A DNA stretch of 20,645 nucleotides from Firmicutes bacterium UBA3932 (lineage in GTDB: Bacteria; Bacillota; Clostridia; Peptostreptococcales; Anaerovoracaceae). Below the pieces are notes generated by a model that worked only from the letters and a program-made list of their open reading frames with translations, did no database searches and was not told the origin of the DNA. Made by a program: the position numbers and the translations under genes. This document shows, piece after piece, positions 10,001 to 15,873 of the stretch (the first letter of the stretch is position 1; each line of letters starts with the position of its first letter). The DNA lies in assembly GCA_002385825.1 (NCBI GenBank), contig DGEG01000119.1, positions 1 to 20,645 on the forward strand, given 5' to 3'.

Positions 10001-10504
10001 CTGATGCTTTATTTAAAGGCGGTAACGGAAGGGTTGCAAGGGCAGAACCGGTCCGCAAAACCTGCCGGCGTCTTTTACTTTGAGATTGCCGATCCGGTGA
10101 TCGATGCCACCGAGTACGACGAGGAGACGCTTAAGAGCAAGCTGGAAGAGGAAATGAAACGCCGATTCCGGTTGGATGGCGTTGTGTTGGACGATCCTGC
10201 CGTAATCGAAAGCATTGCTGGTGAGTTCAGCGGTTATTCCGATATTTTACCGGTGCGCAAAAACAAGGACGGCACCGTGGCGGGAACTGCGGAGGGTAAG
10301 GTGCTCACGGAAGAAGAATTTCGAAATTTCATGGCTTCTATGGATGAGCTCATCACGGAGTTGTGCGGCAAACTGGCTTCGGGCGTAATCCATCTTCGCC
10401 CGAAAAAGACCAAGTATGAAACGGCCTGTACATACTGCGATTATAAAAGTATCTGCAATTTTGAATTATCCTTTGACGGCTGCTCATATGATGTGGTAAA
10501 ATAG
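7097..10504 (+). CDS. addB: AddAB helicase-nuclease subunit AddB
   Basis: AddB pairs with AddA to process double-strand DNA ends for RecA loading. The 1135-residue product has normal length. The C-terminal nuclease has GKIDRID (Asp934, Asp937), IDYKSG (Asp948, Lys950) and the QLMLY helix, fitting PD-(D/E)XK. The four iron-sulphur cysteines are present: Cys783 in ARCPF and Cys1111, Cys1114, Cys1120 near the C-terminus. The N-terminal Walker A position reads GRESVDKE where Bacillus AddB has GRSGSGKT: Lys13 is kept, but the preceding Gly is Asp and the Ser/Thr is Glu, so nucleotide binding there is doubtful. The ATG at 7097 follows GAAAGGAG at 7083-7090. addA does not follow within the window, which is unusual because the two genes normally sit together. 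Confidence 0.95.
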   Translation: MLRLYYGRESVDKERAMFEKIAGTLRCVGMEGAPSRIVLIVPDQYTLQAERNAIYHLKVKGLMDLEVLSFSRLAARVLGETGGSRRVPIDKHGRHMLLAKIMRDQEENLLVFRGMGRSHSFIDMANDLISEMKQHNSSPEELREIIDEIDENSLLSRKLKDIALIFEKYEEQIEDKYIDTEDHLNLFISKIGQSFLVKNAEFWIFGFDSFTPKSINIIRELALHSHGVNMVLTCDDAPEDEELFRLTKDMMWRLERAVGPELTQKERLERPDAPRKLAIGHLEKQLFAYPYKPFTGGEDTLHFCRAANFYGEAETAAAFICSLVRDRGLRFRDIAVICNDMEERGSIIKRVFEEYGISFFQDQKRRVLHNPAIVFISSLLDVLQSGWVYEDVFRLVKTGFCPICEEDGEELENYAIRYRLRGNRWKKDLVYGKKEYEEEEFAKLNECRKALAEFIGACEEKMAAAGTVREKTVALKEFLTDEAALENRLEALCVELEKEGELEAAMEVQQIWESVLGLFDQLTELIGDESISIEDYSSMLQAGFDSIELGLIPTTIDQVVVGTMQRTRVGQIKALVVLGANDGVLPAAAPADDLLNQDERALLLQRDILICKDDDLRSMEERLAIYKQLSRPQEYLWIGYSAADMEGKELRPSVLLDKLRKLFPDVPLEKDLRNREGPMALIDSSESSLKYLSEALRKAGRGEEELDPLWKAAFNWYRERNDKGLDLVMQGLRFTNRIERLESSIVEKLFGAQSEPGGKTAREGKKTRELRLSPSRLEKFARCPFAHFVHYGLAPKERRIFEVSGREVGDVYHRCLMLFAESLTVRGMELTHEDSPWMKITREECSDRITKLMEEVAEEYKEGMLESGEEERYRAARMQEVCQRAAWALVEHVRQGRISEMYFEEAFGSGSGKRFPPIRVAAANRELLIEGKIDRIDVLPDGYVKVIDYKSGKEKFDIREALGGWRLQLMLYLKAVTEGLQGQNRSAKPAGVFYFEIADPVIDATEYDEETLKSKLEEEMKRRFRLDGVVLDDPAVIESIAGEFSGYSDILPVRKNKDGTVAGTAEGKVLTEEEFRNFMASMDELITELCGKLASGVIHLRPKKTKYETACTYCDYKSICNFELSFDGCSYDVVK

Positions 10505-10592
10505 TTCTCGCTGAACTTGGTCAGGAAAAGTAAACGAGTCGGAATAAATCTCGCTGCTTTTAACAAGCAAAGTAAACAATAGGCAATGTTAT

Positions 10593-10668
10593 GCTACTGT
10601 GGCTCAGTTGGTAGAGCAGCTGATTCGTAATCAGCAGGTCGCCGGTTCGAGTCCGGCCAGTAGCTCCA
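10593..10668 (+). tRNA. tRNA-Thr (anticodon CGT)
   Basis: The 76-base cloverleaf folds completely. The acceptor GCTACTG pairs with CAGTAGC. The D arm is GCTC/GAGC. The anticodon stem GCTGA/TCAGC encloses loop TTCGTAA with anticodon CGT (reads ACG). The T arm is GCCGG-TTCGAGT-CCGGC, with discriminator T73 and encoded CCA at 10666-10668. It stands alone, 88 bases after addB, with its own terminator. No convincing promoter was found just upstream. Confidence 0.97.
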
Positions 10669-10694
10669 AATACCCTCTTGTAGAGGGTATTTTT
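10668..10694 (+). terminator. Rho-independent terminator of the tRNA
   Basis: AAATACCCTCT (10668-10678) pairs perfectly with AGAGGGTATTT (10682-10692) across a TGT loop and runs into T residues to 10694. The stem begins at the last base of the tRNA CCA. The truncated sirtuin frame begins immediately after it. Confidence 0.9.
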
Positions 10695-10695
10695 A

Positions 10696-11310
10696 TTGGA
10701 CGGATGGTGGAAAAAGATGGATCCTTCGCAAGTGGCTTCAGTTAACGCCCTCACACACAATTACGAGCTTTTCAGGGAATTCTATAAATATAGAATTAAA
10801 ATGCTGGAAGGATGCAAATTTAACAGAGGACACAAGATATTGGCGGATTGGGAAGATAAGGGATTAGTCAAGGCGGTGGTGACCCAGAATATAGACGGCT
10901 TTCACGAAGATGCAGGCAGCAGAAAAGTCTATGAGCTTCACGGAGCCATAAACGCCATAAGGTGCCGTGCCTGCGGAAAGGATCATTCTGTCGAGGACTT
11001 CGTCAACGATAAGCAGTGCGAATGGTGCGGAGGTAACTTAAGGCCGGGAGTTGTGCTGTTCGGAGAGGGCTTGCCAACAGATGTATGGAATGAAGCATAT
11101 GAGGAAATCTTAAAATCCGATCTCCTCCTGGTCATTGGCACAAGCCTTAATGTGAGTCCCGTTAACAGTCTGCCTGCTGTAGCTAAGGGAAGAAGAGTTT
11201 TGATAAATGCGGAAAAGACTCTAATGGATAACTTGTTTGACCTGGTTATAAATGCAAGGGCGGGCATGGTTCTTGAGGAAGTAAATAAAGTGTTGAGAGA
11301 GACTCGCTAA
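10696..11310 (+). pseudogene. 5'-truncated sirtuin (Sir2-type NAD-dependent deacylase)
   Basis: The frame encodes about 204 residues of a Sir2 protein: TQNIDGFH, the catalytic histidine in YELHGA, a zinc site of two CxxC pairs (CRAC and CEWC), GVVLFGEGLP and GTSLNVSPV. Sirtuins of this type normally have about 35-45 further residues at the N-terminus with the NAD-binding GAGxS and the DFRS segment. Here homology begins at DGWWKKMDPSQVAS, directly after the terminator of the tRNA, so that part is physically missing. The only start is a TTG at 10696 or the internal ATG at 10717, neither with a good ribosome binding site. Without the Rossmann glycines the product should not bind NAD. The rest has no stop or frameshift, so the loss may be recent. 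Confidence 0.85.
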
Positions 11311-11329
11311 CATGCGAGTCTCTCGTTTT
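11297..11329 (+). terminator. Terminator after the sirtuin remnant
   Basis: GAGAGACTCGC (11297-11307) pairs with GCGAGTCTCTC (11314-11324) around a 6-base loop, followed by GTTTTA. The sirtuin stop codon TAA lies in the loop. The T-run is short. The stem also sits just past the end of the convergent small gene on the minus strand but has no T-run on that side. Confidence 0.7.
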
Positions 11330-11331
11330 AA

Positions 11332-11562
11332 TCACATACGGTTCTGGGCTTCGATTTTGTCACCTGGCTTCACCATGCCGCCGCTCTGCACTCCTTGCAT
11401 GGCATTTTGAGCTTCCACCTTGTCTCCTGGTTTTACCATTCCGCCTGCTTGCATCCCTCCTGACTGCATTCCCGTCGCCTGTCCTTGAGCGCCTTGGCTT
11501 ATGGCGTTTTGCGCTTTAGTGATTTCTTCCTGGCTTAGTAGTCCTTGTCTGTTTTGCGTCAT
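11332..11562 (-). CDS. Small repetitive Gln/Gly/Met-rich protein, unknown function
   Basis: I do not recognise this 76-residue protein. The ATG at 11562 has a strong ribosome binding site, AAAGGAGAG, eight bases upstream; a TTG two codons earlier is too close to it. The product has a near-perfect internal duplication, SGGMVKPGDKIEAQNRM at the C-terminus and GGMVKPGDKVEAQNAM before it. A third, diverged AQN unit sits in EEITKAQNAI near the N-terminus. Between these lies a Gln/Gly/Met-rich linker (GMQSGGMQAGG). It has no signal peptide, no membrane segment and no Cys. The composition loosely recalls small spore or coat proteins, but no family can be named. It is convergent with the sirtuin remnant and divergent from the ferredoxin. 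Confidence 0.75.
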   Translation of the reverse strand: MTQNRQGLLSQEEITKAQNAISQGAQGQATGMQSGGMQAGGMVKPGDKVEAQNAMQGVQSGGMVKPGDKIEAQNRM

Positions 11563-11623
11563 AGTCAACTCTCCTTTAGTTTTTTTCTTAGTTTCTGCCG
11601 GAGATGGTTATTTATTCACAAAA

Positions 11624-11654
11624 AATATCAAAAGGGACAGTCCCTTTTGATATT
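11624..11654. repeat. Perfect palindromic repeat, copy 2
   Basis: Fifteen-base arms AATATCAAAAGGGAC and GTCCCTTTTGATATT surround a single central A. It differs from copy 1 in having ATATC rather than AAATC in the outer arm. It lies between the divergent 76-residue gene and the ferredoxin, upstream of the presumed ferredoxin promoter. Confidence 0.9.
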
Positions 11655-11678
11655 CGGCTAAAACCATTGCTGTTTCTA

Positions 11679-11707
11679 TTGTGAAGGGTGCTGGCAAGTG
11701 ATAAAAT
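11679..11707 (+). promoter_or_regulatory. Probable ferredoxin-pepV promoter
   Basis: The -35 TTGTGA (11679-11684) and -10 TAAAAT (11702-11707) are 17 bases apart, with TG one base before the -10 (extended -10). Transcription would start near 11714, so palindrome copy 3 would lie in the leader. Confidence 0.6.
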
Positions 11708-11730
11708 ACAAGAAGGCAAAATTTTCAAAA

Positions 11731-11755
11731 ATCAAAAGGGGCTGTCCCTTTTGAT
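11731..11755. repeat. Palindromic repeat, copy 3 (mosaic arms)
   Basis: ATCAAAAGGGGC and GTCCCTTTTGAT pair with one G-T wobble around a central T. The left flank (AAAAATC) matches copy 1 and the right flank (GATATT) matches copy 2, so the copy looks mosaic. It ends about ten bases before the ferredoxin ribosome binding site and would form a hairpin in the leader RNA. Confidence 0.8.
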
Positions 11756-11779
11756 ATTTACGAAAGGAGAAAGGTGAAA

Positions 11780-11971
11780 ATGAAAGCTGTAATTGACAGG
11801 GATGGTTGCACAGGTTGCAGTTTGTGCGCTGAAATATGCCCCGAAGTCTTCCGGATGGCGGATGACGGTTTGGCGGAGGTGCACGGTGAAGTAACGGAGG
11901 AGAACTACGATTCCGCCAAGGAAGCTGAAGAAAGCTGCCCCGTGTCGGTCATAACCATCGAAGAGGATTAA
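11780..11971 (+). CDS. Ferredoxin, single [4Fe-4S] cluster
   Basis: This is a small soluble electron carrier. The 63-residue product has the ligand set of monocluster ferredoxins: Cys10, Cys13, Cys16 and Cys53 (CTGCSLC, then SCPVSVI). Cys20 in EICPEVF is the position that forms a disulphide in Thermotoga-type ferredoxins, but its usual partner near residue 43-46 is absent, so Cys20 appears unpaired. The protein is acidic, as expected. The ATG at 11780 is preceded by AAAGGAGA and AGGTGA; a GTG two codons upstream is less well placed. Only eight bases separate it from the dipeptidase gene, suggesting one transcript. Confidence 0.93.
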   Translation: MKAVIDRDGCTGCSLCAEICPEVFRMADDGLAEVHGEVTEENYDSAKEAEESCPVSVITIEED

Positions 11972-11979
11972 TAAAAATT

Positions 11980-13350
11980 ATGGATAGGCAAAGGTTGATG
12001 AAATACTTGGACGATAATCAGGAGCGCATGATTGATGACCTCTATGATTTCGTCCGCATCCCCAGCGTTTCCGACGATTTCGTCCAAGTGAGAAGAGCTC
12101 TCGATTTTGCGCTGGAATTGGGGAGAAAGCTGGGATTCAAGGCCGAGCCTGTTCTTGGCGGCCAGGTGGGAGTCATCGAAGAAGGGGAAGGTCCGGAAAC
12201 GTTGGGGATCCTTTCCCACGTGGACGTTGTTCCTCCCGGAGATCTAACCATTTGGAAAACTCCGCCTTTTGAGCCGACCATCCAAAACGATGCCCTGTAC
12301 GGCAGAGGGACTCTGGACGATAAAGGCGCCATCATCGCCAGCCTTTATGCCATGAAGGCGGTGAAGGAGCTGGGGATTCCTTTTAAGAAGAAGGTGCAGC
12401 TGATCTTGGGGACCCAGGAAGAGGTAGAGTGGACCGACATGCAGGCCTATGTGCAAAACTTCCCCCTGCCCGACTACGGCTTTACTCCGGATGGAGAATT
12501 CCCCATATGCAACATCGAAAAAGGCGTCATGGATGTGGAGATGCTCTTCCCCATAGACGAAAATCCGGGAGAGGGATTGTTTCTGACGGCCATTGACGGA
12601 GGTACGGCTACCAACACGGTTCCGGGGCAATGCACGGCAAAGTTGGTAAAGCGAGCAAAAAGGTCAGACGGGTCTTTCGAAGAGGAAGAAAAGGTCTTGA
12701 CGGCTGCGGGAACCGCGGCCCATTCCTGCCAGCCTGAGAAGGGAGACAATGCCATTATCCGGCTCTGCCGGATGCTCGATGATATGGATCTGTCCGGGAA
12801 CAAACAAGTCGAAGTCGTAAGGCTGCTCCTGGAACGGTTTGAGGACATCTACTGCAGCGGAATCGACATGTACAGCGAAAGCGAGTATTACAACGGGGAA
12901 TACATCCATCGCAATACCATGTCGGTGACCATCATCGCCACCGAGCAGGACCGGATCAGGGTAAATGTCAATATCCGATTTGCATACGGGGCAAAAGAAG
13001 AGGATTTTCTTTCCGCCATTGAAAAGGTCATTAGCCCGATTGGAGGAAGAATCGGTCGGCACACCAGCCTGCCGGCTGTTTACATCAGCAAAGACAAGCC
13101 TTTCTTAAAGGTGCTGGCAAAGGCATATGAAGAGGTCAGCGGCCTTACTAACGAGTTCACACTGGCTTACGGAGGATCCTATGCCAAGGCTATGAAAAAT
13201 GTTGTATCATGGGGGCCTATTTTCCCCGGCGAAGAAGATACCTGCCACGAGGAGAACGAATACATATCCATTAATAGCTTTATGCTCAATGCAAAGATCT
13301 TTGCGGCGGCAATAGCGGACCTGGTACTATCTGAAGACAGTTTTAAATAA
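11980..13350 (+). CDS. pepV: M20-family dipeptidase, PepV-like
   Basis: PepV-type enzymes are cytoplasmic zinc dipeptidases of family M20 that cleave a range of dipeptides. The 456-residue product shows the metal and catalytic residues in order: His80 and Asp82 in SHVDVV, Asp113-Asp114 in GRGTLDDKG, Glu147-Glu148 in GTQEEVEW, the Asp in TPDGEFP, and a His near the C-terminus in DTCHEEN. Length fits PepV (about 470). The ribosome binding site is poor (GAGG overlapping the end of the ferredoxin), so translation may be coupled to the upstream gene. The nearby antiporter starts 38 bases downstream. Confidence 0.9.
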   Translation: MDRQRLMKYLDDNQERMIDDLYDFVRIPSVSDDFVQVRRALDFALELGRKLGFKAEPVLGGQVGVIEEGEGPETLGILSHVDVVPPGDLTIWKTPPFEPTIQNDALYGRGTLDDKGAIIASLYAMKAVKELGIPFKKKVQLILGTQEEVEWTDMQAYVQNFPLPDYGFTPDGEFPICNIEKGVMDVEMLFPIDENPGEGLFLTAIDGGTATNTVPGQCTAKLVKRAKRSDGSFEEEEKVLTAAGTAAHSCQPEKGDNAIIRLCRMLDDMDLSGNKQVEVVRLLLERFEDIYCSGIDMYSESEYYNGEYIHRNTMSVTIIATEQDRIRVNVNIRFAYGAKEEDFLSAIEKVISPIGGRIGRHTSLPAVYISKDKPFLKVLAKAYEEVSGLTNEFTLAYGGSYAKAMKNVVSWGPIFPGEEDTCHEENEYISINSFMLNAKIFAAAIADLVLSEDSFK

Positions 13351-13388
13351 TCCATTATTTTATTTAGCGTGGAAAGGTGGGATATTTT

Positions 13389-14768
13389 ATGGAGGGTACA
13401 TACGGAATTATTAGTCTTATTCCGATTATTGTCATCGTCGTACTGGCCCTGATCACAAAGCAGACCTTCATCTCCATTTTTGTGGGTGTTGTGGTGGGTT
13501 TTGTGATCCTGGCCGGCGGGAATCCGTTGGAGACCTTCAACTTGTTTCTTGACGGGCTGTACCAGGTATTGATGGATGAAACCACGGTTTGGGTGCTGCT
13601 GCTCTGCGCACTGTTCGGAAGCCTTATCGCCTTGATGCAGGATTCCGGCGGAGTTCTGGGCTTTGCCAACCTGACGCAAAGGTTTATCAAGGGCAGGAAA
13701 GCATCCGTGATAGGTGCATGGATTCTTGGAATCATTGTTTTCGTAGACGATTATCTCAATTGCCTGGCTGTAGGTGCGGCCACCAGGCCAATCACGGACA
13801 AATACAGAGTATCCAGAGAGATGCTGGCTTACATCGTTAACTCTACAGGAGTTACCGTTTGCGCCATCATACCCTTCTCTACTTGGGGCGCATTCATGTC
13901 CGGTCAGATGGAAGCGGCGGGAATGACGGGTGAAATGTCCGCATTTGCAGCTTATACGGCGACGGCTCCTTTCGTACTGTACGGCTGGCTGGCTGTCATT
14001 CTGGTGCCGTTTTTCGCAACGGGAATCCTTCCGTTGTTCGGGCCGATGAAAGAAGCTGAGCGGCGTACCCTGGAAACGGGTCAGGTGCTGTCCGACGTTT
14101 CCTTAGCTGCCCTTATTGAGCTTCCTGAGGAAGAAAAAGCATTTGAGGGCAAGAAGTGCAGAGCCATCAACTTTATCGCTCCAATTATCGTAGTGGCTAT
14201 ATTGACAATAACGACGGAAGACATTGTCATTGCTCTCTTTGCCGCTATCTTGCTCTGTTTTGTTATGTATCTGCCTCAGAGGCTGCTGAGCTTCAACAAG
14301 TTCTTCGACAGCTTGATCAAAGGCATGGTGGATATGTTCCCCGTTTTGATCCTCATCATTATGGCATATACACTGATGGTGGTTAATGACGGACTGGGTC
14401 TGACGGATTTCGTCATCCAGGGAGCATTGAAAGCATTGAATCCGGCCCTGCTTCCGGTGACTATCTTCGTTGTAATTTCACTACTATCCTTTGGATCAGG
14501 CAGTTTCTGGGGGCTGGCAGCCATCTCCTTCCCGATTATTGCTCCTCTGGCAGATGCGCTGGGCGCGAATCCTTTCCTTTGCGCCGGAGCGCTGGTTTCT
14601 GCCGTTTGCGCCGGCGGGCACATCTGCATCTACAGCGATACAGTAATCCTGACTTCCGCTTCGACGCAAGTTACGCCGGCGGAGTATTTCCGGACTTCGC
14701 TGCCTTTCATACTGGTGGCTTATGTGATTTCCATTATCGGATTCCTGGTCCTGGGATTTATTATGTAG
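13389..14768 (+). CDS. NhaC-superfamily Na+/H+ antiporter-like membrane protein
   Basis: This is a polytopic membrane transporter of 459 residues with about 11 hydrophobic segments. Characteristic stretches are FVDDYLNCLAVG starting at 118, the charged RPITDKYRVSREM turn, IIPFSTWGAF near 160-169, and a late GSGSFWGLAA segment. These fit the Na+/H+ antiporter family that includes NhaC and related organic-acid or amino-acid antiporters; the transported solute cannot be read from sequence. The ATG at 13389 follows GGAAAGGTGG with an 8-base gap; the GTG at 13377 lies inside that site. Being downstream of pepV suggests, without proof, a link to dipeptide or amino-acid use. Confidence 0.85.
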   Translation: MEGTYGIISLIPIIVIVVLALITKQTFISIFVGVVVGFVILAGGNPLETFNLFLDGLYQVLMDETTVWVLLLCALFGSLIALMQDSGGVLGFANLTQRFIKGRKASVIGAWILGIIVFVDDYLNCLAVGAATRPITDKYRVSREMLAYIVNSTGVTVCAIIPFSTWGAFMSGQMEAAGMTGEMSAFAAYTATAPFVLYGWLAVILVPFFATGILPLFGPMKEAERRTLETGQVLSDVSLAALIELPEEEKAFEGKKCRAINFIAPIIVVAILTITTEDIVIALFAAILLCFVMYLPQRLLSFNKFFDSLIKGMVDMFPVLILIIMAYTLMVVNDGLGLTDFVIQGALKALNPALLPVTIFVVISLLSFGSGSFWGLAAISFPIIAPLADALGANPFLCAGALVSAVCAGGHICIYSDTVILTSASTQVTPAEYFRTSLPFILVAYVISIIGFLVLGFIM

Positions 14769-14788
14769 CGATGAGTCAGATCAGTAAG

Positions 14789-14821
14789 ACAGGCTGTCCA
14801 ATGCAGGGCAGCCTGTTTTTT
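14789..14821 (+). terminator. Rho-independent terminator after the antiporter
   Basis: ACAGGCTGTCC (14789-14799) pairs with GGGCAGCCTGT (14806-14816), with one G-T pair, around a 6-base loop, and is followed by a run of seven T (14815-14821). Confidence 0.9.
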
Positions 14822-14842
14822 AACGGGTTGCCGGTATGGCAT

Positions 14843-14870
14843 TAAAAAGCGCCCGCCGGATGGCAGGCGC
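14843..14870 (-). terminator. Minus-strand terminator
   Basis: On the minus strand GCGCCTGCC and GGCGGGCGC form a 9-bp stem with one wobble and loop ATCC, followed by TTTTTAA. It faces the plus-strand antiporter terminator and lies about 125 bases beyond the first minus-strand terminator. It belongs to the 315-base gene-free stretch 14769-15083, which otherwise shows no ORF. Confidence 0.75.
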
Positions 14871-14995
14871 AGGAAATACTATTTGAAGCAGGTACCGGAG
14901 GTCGTACGCTGTTTAATATATAGTATGCGAAAATGGTCCATCGGTGACAAATATGTAGATAAGTTTTTTCTTTTAAGGGTACGACAGAGGCTTGG

Positions 14996-15022
14996 AAGAA
15001 AAAGCCAGGCATTTTGCCCGGC
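14996..15022 (-). terminator. Terminator of the vapBC operon
   Basis: On the minus strand GCCGGGCA and TGCCTGGC form an 8-bp stem (one G-T pair) with loop AAA, followed by TTTTTCTT. It lies about 60 bases after the toxin stop codon. Confidence 0.8.
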
Positions 15023-15083
15023 AGGTGATTGGATTGTTTAAAGAGTAGAGCTATTTAATTGGGATTACAAAATGATAAAAAAG

Positions 15084-15500
15084 CTAACGAATCCAATGAA
15101 TTTTCACTTTCTCATGTTGTTCAACTACATCAAATTCATGGTGGTCTGCAGTTAGTAATTGTGCATTTCTAACGATGGCTTCACCCAATGCAATTGAATC
15201 GGCCACGGATATTTTGTACAAAGATTTTAGTCTCGCCGCTTCATAAAAGATATCATCAGAAAAATGTTCCGTAATTATAATTGGCAGTTTTTTTATGAGA
15301 TTATGAGTTTGTTCTGCATTTTCCTTCCCGGATGATTTGTAAATTCCGTAATAGATTTCATATATGTTTATTTTATTCATATATATTTCAGCTGTTCCGT
15401 TGAAAGCTTCTCTTAGTATTCTTTCTACATCATCCGCTCCCGGTTCGTCATTGAATAAAGCAATTAATGCGCAAGCATCCAAAACATAAATATTGTTCAT
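15084..15500 (-). CDS. vapC: PIN-domain ribonuclease toxin, VapC-like
   Basis: VapC toxins are Mg2+-dependent RNases that cut specific RNAs, often tRNAs or rRNA. The 138-residue product has the four acidic PIN residues: Asp8 (VLDACALIALF), Glu48 (IYEIYYGIY), Asp101 (VADSIAL) and Asp119 (LTADHHEFD). The length is normal. The start codon overlaps the antitoxin stop by four bases (ATGA), typical of translational coupling in toxin-antitoxin pairs. A minus-strand terminator follows. The gene looks intact; the target RNA is unknown. Confidence 0.92.
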   Translation of the reverse strand: MNNIYVLDACALIALFNDEPGADDVERILREAFNGTAEIYMNKINIYEIYYGIYKSSGKENAEQTHNLIKKLPIIITEHFSDDIFYEAARLKSLYKISVADSIALGEAIVRNAQLLTADHHEFDVVEQHEKVKIHWIR

Positions 15501-15745
15501 TTCTCCAGTTCCTTGTCATGCTTTTTCTGTTCAAAATAATCTTTTGTAGAAAATTCATTGTCTTTCAAAAATCCTCTGGCTTCGCTTATTGGATCTTTCG
15601 CTGTTTTTTTCGCAGCCTGTTCTTTCAAAAGGTAATTGGAAACGGCTTCTCGTATAAGTTCGGCCATAGGTTTTCCTTTCCTATTTGCCATCTCAATTAA
15701 CATTTCCTTTTCTGATTCGCCTAAATATATCTGGGTTCTTTTCAT
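15497..15745 (-). CDS. vapB: Ribbon-helix-helix antitoxin of the VapBC pair
   Basis: The 82-residue protein begins MKRTQIYLGESEKEMLIEMA, a ribbon-helix-helix (CopG/RHH_1) DNA-binding fold in which the first strand contacts the operator. A charged, Lys/Glu-rich C-terminal part (KDPISEARGFLKDNEF onward) is likely the segment that wraps the toxin. The ATG at 15745 has ribosome binding site AGAGGGTG seven bases upstream. The longer frame to 15823 would run through the operator and promoter and is rejected. It precedes vapC with a 4-base overlap. Confidence 0.9.
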   Translation of the reverse strand: MKRTQIYLGESEKEMLIEMANRKGKPMAELIREAVSNYLLKEQAAKKTAKDPISEARGFLKDNEFSTKDYFEQKKHDKELEK

Positions 15746-15777
15746 GTTGTACACCCTCTTCTCATAGCAAGATATAT

Positions 15778-15819
15778 GATGTATACATCTATAATAACAT
15801 ACATCGATGTATATATCAA
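15778..15819 (-). promoter_or_regulatory. vapBC promoter with two operator palindromes
   Basis: On the minus strand TTGATA (15814-15819), a 17-base spacer and TATTAT (15791-15796) with an extended TG form a near-consensus promoter. A 14-base perfect palindrome ATACATCGATGTAT (15799-15812) fills the spacer and a 12-base palindrome GATGTATACATC (15778-15789) lies just downstream of the -10. Their centres are 22 bases apart, about two helical turns, which suits cooperative binding by ribbon-helix-helix dimers on one DNA face and autorepression. Confidence 0.85.
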
Positions 15820-15873
15820 ACAATATAATGATAAGTTTACGAATTTCTCTTCAACTTCCGGAATCAAAACATC

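Noticed and set aside
10505..10592. tRNA promoter
   Set aside because: No -35/-10 pair with acceptable spacing was found; the tRNA may be read from an upstream promoter or one I cannot recognise.
11624..11755. CRISPR-like repeats
   Set aside because: The units are palindromic, few, mosaic and not regularly spaced; no cas gene is present.
15746..15823. Longer antitoxin start
   Set aside because: It would translate through the promoter and operator; the ATG at 15745 has a good ribosome binding site and starts the RHH strand normally.
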